A stretch of DNA of 7,734 nucleotides from contig CAIUGQ010000667.1 of NCBI GenBank assembly GCA_903898725.1, forward strand, positions 1 through 7,734, in the 5' to 3' direction. Position 1 is the stretch's first letter, and every line of letters begins with the position of its first letter. Positions 1 through 5,092 of the stretch are shown here, piece after piece. A program made the translations under genes and the position numbers. The DNA comes from an uncultured Burkholderiales bacterium. GTDB lineage: Bacteria; Pseudomonadota; Gammaproteobacteria; Burkholderiales; Burkholderiaceae_E. The notes under the pieces are model-generated. The model saw only the letters and a program-made list of their open reading frames with translations, had not been told where the DNA came from and made no database searches.

Positions 1-395
1 CCGATCAGCCCGCCCCAGTCCTGCACCACCAGGTTCACGCGTTCCAGCGACAGCGACTCGACGAAGGCCAGCAGCACCCGGCGATGTCGATCGAAGGTGT
101 GCCACGCGACGTCGAGCGGCTTGTCGCTGCGGCCGAAGCCCGGCATGTCGGGGGCCACCACGCGGTGCCCGGCCGCGAGGAACTCGGGGATCATCAGCCG
201 GTACAGGTAGCTCCAGGCCGGGTTGCCGTGCAGGCACAGCCAGGTGACCGGCGCATCGCGCGGGCCCTCGTCCAGGTAGTGCAGCCGCAAGCCGTCGAGC
301 TCGGGCAGCTCGGTCGTGTAGCGCGGTGCCCAGGGGTAGCCGGGCAGGGCCGCGAAGCGATCGTCGGGGGTGCGCAGGTGCGGGGTGTCGGTCAT
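1..395 (-). CDS. Haloalkane dehalogenase-type alpha/beta hydrolase (N-terminal part, cut by window edge)
   Basis: 131 complete residues are visible from an ATG at 395-393. The translation follows the haloalkane dehalogenase pattern of the HLD-I group throughout: an N-terminal RTPDDRF segment (residues 8-14), HYLDEG (39-44), the oxyanion-hole motif HGNPAWSYLYR (56-66), APDMPGFGRSDKP (81-93) and the nucleophile elbow VVQDWGG (123-129). Asp126 is the predicted nucleophile, and Trp127 directly after it is the halide-stabilising Trp of this family. Family members hydrolyse a carbon-halogen bond to give an alcohol and halide in the cytoplasm. The catalytic His, the second acid and the cap domain lie outside the window, so dehalogenase activity is not proven; a related epoxide hydrolase or other alpha/beta hydrolase is possible but less likely. 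No strong ribosome-binding site is seen. It starts 127 bases downstream of the small membrane-protein gene, with a perfect 16-bp palindrome between them. Confidence 0.85.
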   Translation of the reverse strand, partial: MTDTPHLRTPDDRFAALPGYPWAPRYTTELPELDGLRLHYLDEGPRDAPVTWLCLHGNPAWSYLYRLMIPEFLAAGHRVVAPDMPGFGRSDKPLDVAWHTFDRHRRVLLAFVESLSLERVNLVVQDWGGLI

Positions 396-483
396 GGTCG
401 GTGTCCACGGTTCGTGCAGCGGGCGATGCAGCGTGGCCTCGGCCGCCGGCCCTCGCGAAGCACCCGAGCGTACGTCGCAACCA

Positions 484-499
484 CGTTCCCGCGGGAACG
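484..499. promoter_or_regulatory. 16-bp perfect palindrome upstream of the dehalogenase gene
   Basis: CGTTCCCGCGGGAACG reads identically on both strands. It sits in the 127-base gap, 89 bases upstream of the dehalogenase start and 24 bases beyond the stop of the membrane-protein gene. A palindrome with no loop and no following T-run fits a dimeric repressor or activator operator better than a terminator. The regulator is unknown, and no regulator gene of the usual palindrome-binding families is in the window. Confidence 0.45.
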
Positions 500-522
500 C
501 CTGACCGCGGCGCCCGGCCTGA

Positions 523-867
523 TCAGTGATCGAGCCTGTGCGGCCCGAGCAGCAGCGCGCGCACGTCGCCGCGCTGGCGCACGCTCTCGACCAGCAGGTA
601 GATGCAGAGGAAGGGCGTGCCGCCGAGGCCCGCCAGCAGCGCGAGCACGAGGCCACCCGCACTGAAGCGGTGTCGCCAGGCGACCCACAGCGCCGACAGC
701 AGCAGCATGCACAGGAAGTCCAGGTTGAACTGACCCGCCCAGCCCATCGCGGCCAGGTCGCCGAAGAAGACCGGCAGGAAGTCCGCGCCGTGGCGGGCGA
801 TGACGACGCCGGTGTAGGCGACGACGACGGACAGCATCAGCACGAGGAACAGGCGGAGCGGCAGCAT
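523..867 (-). CDS. Small integral membrane protein of unknown function (three predicted helices)
   Basis: 114 residues. The start was chosen at the ATG 867-865 because GAGG lies 8 bases upstream and the first transmembrane helix begins at once; the reading frame extends further upstream but that part is arginine-rich and not membrane-like. Hydrophobic segments are at about residues 4-24, 45-64 and 69-92. Between helices 1 and 2 is a 20-residue loop containing HGADFLPVFFGD, followed by WAGQFNLDF; the C-terminus is short and basic. Size and topology recall small uncharacterised membrane families such as DUF1475 and DUF2834, but I cannot assign it firmly. It follows the kinase gene on the same strand after 235 bases, so it probably has its own promoter. 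A tandem 11-bp repeat lies 43-63 bases upstream of its start. Confidence 0.75.
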   Translation of the reverse strand: MLPLRLFLVLMLSVVVAYTGVVIARHGADFLPVFFGDLAAMGWAGQFNLDFLCMLLLSALWVAWRHRFSAGGLVLALLAGLGGTPFLCIYLLVESVRQRGDVRALLLGPHRLDH

Positions 868-909
868 GGTCGGAGCCTCGGGTCGGGAAGAGGAGGCGAG
901 CGGGGACGT

Positions 910-930
910 TCGACCTCGGATCGACCTCGG
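910..930. repeat. Tandem direct repeat with 11-bp period upstream of the small membrane-protein gene
   Basis: The decamer TCGACCTCGG occurs at 910-919 and again, exactly, at 921-930, with one base between. The core CGACC recurs at 932-936. An 11-bp period puts the copies on one face of the helix, as in binding sites of OmpR-family regulators, and the position 43-63 bases before the ATG at 867 suits a promoter element. The sequence differs from the repeats upstream of the YHS gene, so a shared regulator is not indicated. A chance duplication in GC-rich DNA is possible. Confidence 0.35.
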
Positions 931-967
931 CCGACCCGGACGATAGCCTCGGCGGCGACGCGCCTCA

Positions 968-984
968 ATGACGTGCGAGGTCAT
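968..984. promoter_or_regulatory. Short dyad ATGAC-N7-GTCAT
   Basis: Five-base arms at 968-972 and 980-984 form an inverted repeat in the 235-base gap between the kinase stop (1103) and the small membrane-protein start (867). It could be an operator half-site pair, but arms this short occur often by chance. No matching motif was seen elsewhere in the window. Confidence 0.15.
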
Positions 985-1102
985 CGTCAGACCACGCCCC
1001 GCACCGTGGGCCGCTTCGAGACTCCGGGGCAACCGGCAAGCTCGTCATCGCCGGTCCGCATCGGGCGACGCCGAGCCTGGCCGTGATGGGACTGCGGTCG
1101 CC

Positions 1103-2632
1103 TCAGGCGGCCTGCGGCAGCAGGAACTCGAAGCGTGTGCCGCGTCTGAGCTCGGAGTGCACGCGCACCGCGCAGCCGTGCAGGTCCAGGATGCGCTTCA
1201 CGATCGCCAGGCCCAGCCCGGAACTCGTCGACGCACCGCCCTCCTCGGCATCGGAGGCGCGCCAGTAGCGCTCGAAGATGTGCGGCAGGTCGCTCGACGC
1301 GATGCCGCGGCCGGTGTCGCTGACGCTGATCTGCAGGAACGCCCCGTGGGTCTCGATCGCCAGCATCACGCTGCCGCCCGAAGCCGTGCAGCGCAGCGCA
1401 TTGTCGATCAGGTTCTGCAGCACGCGCTCGATCATGGCGATGTCGGCCAGCACCTTGGCGGTCGTGTGACTGCCCGCCGCCAGGCCGAGCGACACGCCGC
1501 GCCGTTCCGCGGCGAGCCGGTAGTCCTGCACCACGTCCTGCAGCAGTTCCGCCAGGCAGAACACCTCCTGCCTGGGCTCGATCCGACCGGCGTCGAGCTT
1601 CGACAGTTCGAACAGGTCGGCGATGCGCTTGCCCAGCAGGTCGACGTGACGCAGCGCCGTGCGCAAGTGGGCGGCACGCGCGTGCGCATCGATCGAGTCG
1701 GCGCGCAGCAGGACGGTCTCGACATACCCCTGGATGCTCGACAGTGGCGTGCGCAGGTCGTGTGAGATGTTGCTCACCAGTTCGCGGCGCTGTCGGTCGC
1801 TGTCCTCGAGCCGCTGGAACTGCTGCGAGATGCGTTGCTGCAGCGTCCGTACGGCGCGTCTCAGGACACCGATCTCGTCGCCGGCGTCGCCGTGCGCGTC
1901 GGCATCGCCGTCGCCGTCGTCGCGGAACGATCTCAGCTCGTCTGTGAGCTGTCGCAGCGGGCGGGTCAGATGCCGCCATGCGATCCACAGCACGGCGGCC
2001 GCCAGCAGCGTGGACAGCGCCGCACCGGTGGCCATCGCGCGCAGCGCGCCGGAGTTGCCCAGGTCGGCTGCGACGCCCTGCGCCGTGCTCCCGTTGAGCA
2101 CCACGTAGAGGTAGCCCATGCCGCCCGCGGGCGGCGCGATGGACCACACCGAGAAGATGTTGGCGCGGCCCGGGCTGCGCGGGTCGGTGCCCAGCACCGG
2201 CAACAGCACGCGCCCTTCGTGCTCCGCCTGCAGCAGGCGACGCATCGGCCCCATGTCGACCTGCACGCCGACGGGATCGGCGCCCTGCAGGTCCTCCAAT
2301 GCGTGCGCCAGCACGCGGCCGTCGGCGTCCAGCAGATACAGCTCGACCGACGGGTTGATCGCCATCACCTGCAGGGCGAGGTCCTTCATCCGGGCCATGT
2401 CCGGCCGGCCCGCCGGGTCGATCAGGCCGGGCGGCTGGTGTTCGACGATGTAGCGCGCGAGGCCGAGGTTCATGCGCTGCGAGCCCTCGAGCGCCGCCTG
2501 CGCGCTGTAGTGCTGCAGCAGGCCATACATGACCGCGCCCAGGCCCAGCAGCAGCGGTGCGGCGACCAGCGCCGCGCGCACGTGCAGCCTGTGCCACACC
2601 GGCGACACCCTCCGCAGCCGCGCCGGCCTCAC
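1103..2632 (-). CDS. HAMP-domain sensor histidine kinase
   Basis: 509 residues from a GTG at 2632-2630. This start overlaps the regulator's TGA as GTGA and has GAGG 7 bases upstream, so I prefer it to an in-frame ATG 33 bases earlier. Order of parts: transmembrane helix at about 21-38; periplasmic sensor region of about 160 residues, with a stretch (VELYLLDADGRVLAH) resembling PAS/Cache-like folds; second helix about 203-220; HAMP about 221-274 with a strikingly acidic Asp/Gly connector at 238-253; HisKA with the phospho-acceptor His291 in SNISHDLRTPL; ATPase N box with Asn407 and Asn411; G1 DTGRGI (439-444); F box FERYW (453-457); G2 GLGLA (472-476). All catalytic motifs are intact. It should autophosphorylate and pass phosphate to the regulator encoded just upstream. 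The sensor region contains no Cys and few His, so direct metal binding is not evident. Confidence 0.95.
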   Translation of the reverse strand: MRPARLRRVSPVWHRLHVRAALVAAPLLLGLGAVMYGLLQHYSAQAALEGSQRMNLGLARYIVEHQPPGLIDPAGRPDMARMKDLALQVMAINPSVELYLLDADGRVLAHALEDLQGADPVGVQVDMGPMRRLLQAEHEGRVLLPVLGTDPRSPGRANIFSVWSIAPPAGGMGYLYVVLNGSTAQGVAADLGNSGALRAMATGAALSTLLAAAVLWIAWRHLTRPLRQLTDELRSFRDDGDGDADAHGDAGDEIGVLRRAVRTLQQRISQQFQRLEDSDRQRRELVSNISHDLRTPLSSIQGYVETVLLRADSIDAHARAAHLRTALRHVDLLGKRIADLFELSKLDAGRIEPRQEVFCLAELLQDVVQDYRLAAERRGVSLGLAAGSHTTAKVLADIAMIERVLQNLIDNALRCTASGGSVMLAIETHGAFLQISVSDTGRGIASSDLPHIFERYWRASDAEEGGASTSSGLGLAIVKRILDLHGCAVRVHSELRRGTRFEFLLPQAA

Positions 2633-3354
2633 GCGGCCGCCTCGAAGCGGTAGCCCACCCCCCACACGGTATGGATGAAGGCCGCGTCCGCCCGCTCGTC
2701 GCCCAGCTTGCTGCGCAGCCGGTTGATGTGGCTGTTGACCGTGTGGTCGTAGCCGTCATGACCGAGGCCCCAGACGTCGGCGAGCAGCTCGGTGCGGGTG
2801 AACACGCGGCCGGGGTGCTGCACGAAGTGCCACAGCAGGTCGAACTCGCGCGGCGTGAGGACGAGCTCGGCGCCGAGCAGCCAGACCCGACGCTGCGTCC
2901 GGTCGACGACCAGGGGGCCCTGTTCGATACGCACCGGGGCCTGTGCCATCGCGTCCGCCGTGCGCGCCGCGGTGACTGCAGCGCGGCGCAGCAAGGCCTT
3001 CACGCGTGCCTGCAGTTCCAGCACGCTGAAGGGCTTGGTCAGGTAGTCGTCGGCACCCAGCTCGAGGCCGAGCACGCGATCGAGTTCGCCGCTGCGTGCG
3101 GTCAGCATCAGGATCGGCACGTCGGCGGTTCGCGCGCGCACTTCCCGACAGAGATCCAGCCCGTTCAGCCCCGGCAGGCGGATGTCGAGCACGATGGCGT
3201 CCCACGGCTGCTGCAAGGCCAGAACCAGGCCGCTCGGGCCGTCGCTGGCCAGGGTGACCCGAGCCGGCAGGTCCGTCAGGTGCAGTGCGATGAGTTCGGC
3301 GATGTCGCGCTCGTCCTCGATCACCAGGATGCAGCGCTCGGCCCGTCCGATCAT
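2629..3354 (-). CDS. OmpR/PhoB-family response regulator
   Basis: 241 residues. The start is the ATG 3354-3352, which overlaps the stop of the upstream DUF6969-like gene as ATGA; an earlier in-frame ATG at 3402 has no ribosome-binding site and would add a tail unlike a receiver domain. Receiver domain, about residues 8-120: acidic pocket Glu13-Asp14, phospho-acceptor Asp57 in VLDIRLPG, Thr85 and Lys107 in LTKPF, all present. The C-terminal winged helix (about 140-238) includes LTPREFDLLWHF, the recognition-helix region HTVNSHINRLRSKLG and the closing WGVGYRFE wing. It is a cytoplasmic DNA-binding regulator expected to bind tandem direct repeats; the array at 4931-4974 is a natural candidate. 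Translation is probably coupled on both sides, since its stop overlaps the kinase start. Confidence 0.96.
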   Translation of the reverse strand: MIGRAERCILVIEDERDIAELIALHLTDLPARVTLASDGPSGLVLALQQPWDAIVLDIRLPGLNGLDLCREVRARTADVPILMLTARSGELDRVLGLELGADDYLTKPFSVLELQARVKALLRRAAVTAARTADAMAQAPVRIEQGPLVVDRTQRRVWLLGAELVLTPREFDLLWHFVQHPGRVFTRTELLADVWGLGHDGYDHTVNSHINRLRSKLGDERADAAFIHTVWGVGYRFEAAA

Positions 3355-4112
3355 GTCTGCGACCGGTCGGTGGGACGTCCGCGGCTGCGTGGGGAGGGGC
3401 ATGTGACGGGCTCCAGGCCGCGGCGCTTCAGTTCGTGATCGATGCGGGCCAGATCGGCGAGCCAGTCCAGGCGGGCCGTGCTGAGCACTTCGATCCGACG
3501 GTCGCCGAGCGCCGCCGCGGGGCAGGGCTGCGCTGCGATCCGGCGGTCGCGCGCGCGCAGCACCCGGTCGATCACGGGTTCGTACAGCCGCACGAACGCG
3601 GTGACCCACGCGCTGGAGTCGACATGGCCGGCGATTCCTTTCAGCTCGAAGCGCCGAACCATTCCGAGCGTGGTGTCGGCGTCGAACCAGTGACCGTCGG
3701 CGACCCAATGGTTGACGCTGAAGAGGCTCACCGGCAGGCCCCGGGCGTCCAGGCCGATGGCGATCAGATGGCTCGGCGCAGTGCGTGCCCAATCGCCCCG
3801 GCCGCGGCGGCCGGGCGTGCCGAGGCGGCGGCGCCGGCCGGTGCGCGTGGCATGCCAGAACAGGTGCAGGTGGCCGTGCTCGGCGTCGGCCGCGCGATGG
3901 CTGTGATAGAAGCACTGCGAGCCGCGGCGGCGATCCACCACGCCGCCTTCCGGGTAGTGTTCGAGCGCGACCACGTCCGCGCCCGCCACCCAGCTCTGGA
4001 TGAGCGACCCGTGCTGCCGGATCGCGCGGCTGAAGCTGTCCAGACTGTCCTGCGCCGCCCGATGGGTGCGCAGCAGTTCGGCGTCGCTCAGGCCGCGCAG
4101 CGGCAATCGCAT
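3351..4112 (-). CDS. DUF6969-like cytoplasmic protein, histidine-rich, function unknown
   Basis: 253 residues from an ATG at 4112-4110. No signal peptide or membrane segment is seen. From memory, the pattern matches the uncharacterised family DUF6969: HYPEGGVVD (52-60), QCFYHSHR (66-73), EHGHLHLF (78-85), SHLIAIGLDARGLP (114-127), VNHWV (133-137) and a helical stretch AWVTAFVRLYEPVIDRVLRARD (168-189). His70, His72, His79, His81 and His83 in HxH-type patterns could bind a metal; this is inference. An arginine/glycine-rich loop (about 89-110) separates the two conserved blocks, and the C-terminal 50 residues look like a poorly conserved tail. The start lies 30 bases after the cysteine-rich gene and its stop overlaps the regulator start. 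The ribosome-binding site is poor, suggesting modest or coupled translation. I am confident it is a gene, less so of the family name. Confidence 0.8.
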   Translation of the reverse strand: MRLPLRGLSDAELLRTHRAAQDSLDSFSRAIRQHGSLIQSWVAGADVVALEHYPEGGVVDRRRGSQCFYHSHRAADAEHGHLHLFWHATRTGRRRRLGTPGRRGRGDWARTAPSHLIAIGLDARGLPVSLFSVNHWVADGHWFDADTTLGMVRRFELKGIAGHVDSSAWVTAFVRLYEPVIDRVLRARDRRIAAQPCPAAALGDRRIEVLSTARLDWLADLARIDHELKRRGLEPVTCPSPRSRGRPTDRSQT

Positions 4113-4142
4113 GGGTGGGTGGCCGCGCGTTCGTTCGGACGA

Positions 4143-4379
4143 CTACTTCCGGGCGCCGCAGGCGCCGCACTTCTTCGCCGCGCACGCCCCGCATTTCTTG
4201 GCCGCGCAGGCGCCGCATTTCTTCTTGGCCGCGCACGCCGCGCATTTCCGGCTGCTGCAGGCGCTCGCGGTGGTGCTGCAGCGCGCGCGGCAGGCGGCGC
4301 CGGCGCAGCCGACCAGGGCGGCGGCGGTCACGACGGCGGTGGCGAGGGTACGTGACAGGTCGAGGGCCAACGAGCTCAT
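4143..4379 (-). CDS. Small cysteine-rich repeat protein with four CxxC units, probably exported
   Basis: 78 residues from an ATG at 4379-4377, with GGAG 7 bases upstream. The N-terminus has a hydrophobic stretch (about 11-24) ending in LVGC at 22-25, which fits a lipobox with Cys25 as the lipidated residue, although the n-region has only one basic residue. A non-cleaved or ordinary signal is possible. The rest is low-complexity: 12 cysteines in all, with CxxC at 46-49, 55-58, 63-66 and 71-74 inside an 8-residue repeat of the form KKCGACAA. No aromatic residues are present, and few acidic ones. Such a protein could bind thiophilic metal ions, serve as a redox or thiol buffer, or be the precursor of a modified peptide. 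No DUF692/MNIO-type or other known peptide-modifying enzyme is in the window. The flanking YHS and DUF6969-like genes are the only possible partners seen. The good ribosome-binding site and operon position support a real gene despite the composition. Confidence 0.8.
   Translation of the reverse strand: MSSLALDLSRTLATAVVTAAALVGCAGAACRARCSTTASACSSRKCAACAAKKKCGACAAKKCGACAAKKCGACGARK
4152..4250 (-). repeat. Four imperfect 24-bp coding repeats in the cysteine-rich gene
   Basis: Units are at 4250-4227, 4223-4200, 4199-4176 and 4175-4152, with one extra Lys codon at 4226-4224. Each encodes [R/K]KC[A/G]AC[A/G]A. Units 2 and 3 give the identical peptide but differ at synonymous third positions (for example GGC GCC against GGG GCG), so the peptide repeat is being kept while the DNA drifts. 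Copy number could vary between strains. Confidence 0.85.
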
Positions 4380-4412
4380 GGGTGACTCCAGGGGTGGGTG
4401 AAGCGGGAGGGT

Positions 4413-4430
4413 CGGCTGCGGATGCAGCCG
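4413..4430 (-). other. Intercistronic stem-loop between the YHS and cysteine-rich genes
   Basis: A perfect 7-bp stem (CGGCTGC at 4430-4424 pairing with GCAGCCG at 4419-4413, minus strand) closes a 4-base loop in the 58-base gap. There is no T-run after it, so it is unlikely to be an efficient intrinsic terminator. It lies only 8 bases past the YHS stop and could stabilise the upstream mRNA segment or set the relative expression of the two genes. Inference only. Confidence 0.45.
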
Positions 4431-4437
4431 GGGTCGA

Positions 4438-4887
4438 TCACCGGGACTTCAGCGAAGCCCAGTTCCGATTCGCGCGATCGATGAACCCCGGGATGTCCGC
4501 CTGCCAGCGCGTCTGCACGGCGGGACTGAGGTTCAGATACAGCTTGCCGTCGACGATGCGGAAGGCCGTCGGGTCGATGTCGGGCGTGTAGCCCTGGGCG
4601 ACACCGAAGGCGCAGTAGCCGCCGTACTGCGGCTCGTACCGGGCGGGGTCGGCCTTGAACAGCCGCTGGTTCGCCTCGGTGGCGAACCAGTAGGTGGCCG
4701 TGCCCGCAGTGGCACTGAACTCGGCCCTGCCCATGACCGCCTTGCCTTCGGCGAAGTAGGCCACCGGATCGTGGCCATGGATCGCGACACCGCGGGCGTC
4801 GAGATTGACCGGTCCTGCGGCCGATGCGGCGAGGGGGGTCAGGGAGGCGACGAGTGCGAGCGACAGCTGGCGCCGAAGGAGGTTCAT
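4438..4887 (-). CDS. Exported YHS-domain protein
   Basis: 149 residues from the ATG 4887-4885; a GTG 24 bases earlier is in frame but would bury the signal peptide. Residues 1-23 form a typical signal peptide (basic MNLLRRQ, hydrophobic core, ASA-AG cleavage site), so the product is probably periplasmic. The mature part is a YHS-type domain: GHDPVAYF (38-45), GRAEF (53-57), ATYWFAT (64-70), NQRLFKADPARYEPQYGGYCA (73-93), followed by VDGKLYLNL (112-120) and a C-terminal helix. Cys92 is the only cysteine of the mature protein. YHS domains occur in copper-transporting ATPases and other metal-linked proteins, but stand-alone exported YHS proteins of this length are largely uncharacterised. It is the first gene of the apparent operon, and its upstream region holds the repeat array and likely promoter. 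Confidence 0.92.
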   Translation of the reverse strand: MNLLRRQLSLALVASLTPLAASAAGPVNLDARGVAIHGHDPVAYFAEGKAVMGRAEFSATAGTATYWFATEANQRLFKADPARYEPQYGGYCAFGVAQGYTPDIDPTAFRIVDGKLYLNLSPAVQTRWQADIPGFIDRANRNWASLKSR

Positions 4888-4913
4888 GGTCTGTTCCGTG
4901 GCTGCGAGCACCC

Positions 4914-4919
4914 AGTGTC
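4914..4919 (-). promoter_or_regulatory. Candidate -10 element for the YHS/Cys-rich/DUF6969/two-component operon
   Basis: GACACT on the minus strand (4919-4914) matches three of six positions of the sigma-70 -10 consensus, 26 bases before the YHS ATG. Seventeen bases upstream the hexamer is AGGACT, a poor -35, and it falls inside the repeat array. A weak -35 overlapped by tandem repeats is what an OmpR-family-activated promoter looks like. The -10 match alone is weak. Confidence 0.35.
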
Positions 4920-4930
4920 AGGCGGGCGCC

Positions 4931-4974
4931 GGCGCAAGTCCTCACGGAGACATCACGCAGTCCTCAGCGATTCG
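4931..4974 (-). promoter_or_regulatory. Array of 11-bp direct repeats, candidate binding site of the operon's own response regulator
   Basis: Read on the minus strand the units are GGACTGCGTGA (4963-4953), TGTCTCCGTGA (4952-4942) and GGACTTGCGCC (4941-4931), with a weaker fourth, CGAATCGCTGA (4974-4964). GGACT recurs 22 bp apart and CGTGA 11 bp apart, so all sit on one helical face. The array ends 11 bases before the candidate -10, close to the spacing known for PhoB boxes. OmpR-family regulators bind such tandem repeats, and one is encoded in this operon. Autoregulation is inferred. Confidence 0.45.
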
Positions 4975-5070
4975 ATGCGCCGACCGGGACGCGTGGAGAC
5001 GCCCGGGGCGATCGGCGACAGCGTCATCGCGGTCCCGCATCCGACGACAGTCGGGTTCGTGCCGACGCAG

Positions 5071-5090
5071 CCCGGTGCCCCGGGTGCACC
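5071..5090 (-). terminator. Weak hairpin just after the SulP gene
   Basis: GGTGC (5074-5078) and GCACC (5086-5090) form a 5-bp stem with a 7-base loop 2 bases past the transporter stop. An alternative 5-bp stem (5071-5075 with 5080-5084) competes with it. There is no T-run, so if termination happens here it is inefficient or Rho-dependent. Confidence 0.2.
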
Positions 5091-5092
5091 GC

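Noticed and set aside
84..665. Long plus-strand open frames opposite the dehalogenase, kinase, DUF6969 and SulP genes
   Set aside because: They are antisense shadows caused by high GC content: compositions dominated by Arg, Gln, His and Ala, no recognisable domains, and the opposite strand encodes clear family motifs.
2633..2665. Earlier ATG for the kinase at 2665
   Set aside because: It would add 11 Gly/Arg-rich residues inside the regulator gene. The GTG at 2632 has GAGG 7 bases upstream and forms a GTGA overlap.
2629..4245. Extending the response regulator upstream to a 538-residue protein
   Set aside because: The extra N-terminal part is Arg/Pro-rich out-of-frame reading of the cysteine-rich and DUF6969-like genes. 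The ATG in the ATGA overlap at 3354 gives a normal-length regulator.
4152..4250. CRISPR-like array
   Set aside because: The 24-bp units are contiguous coding repeats without unique spacers and lie in frame in a protein gene.
4143..4379. Cysteine-rich gene as a bufferin or HvfA precursor with known maturation genes
   Set aside because: No DUF692/MNIO or DUF2063-type gene lies in the window, and the repeat KKCGACAA differs from the EGKCG-type repeat. Kept only as a comparison.
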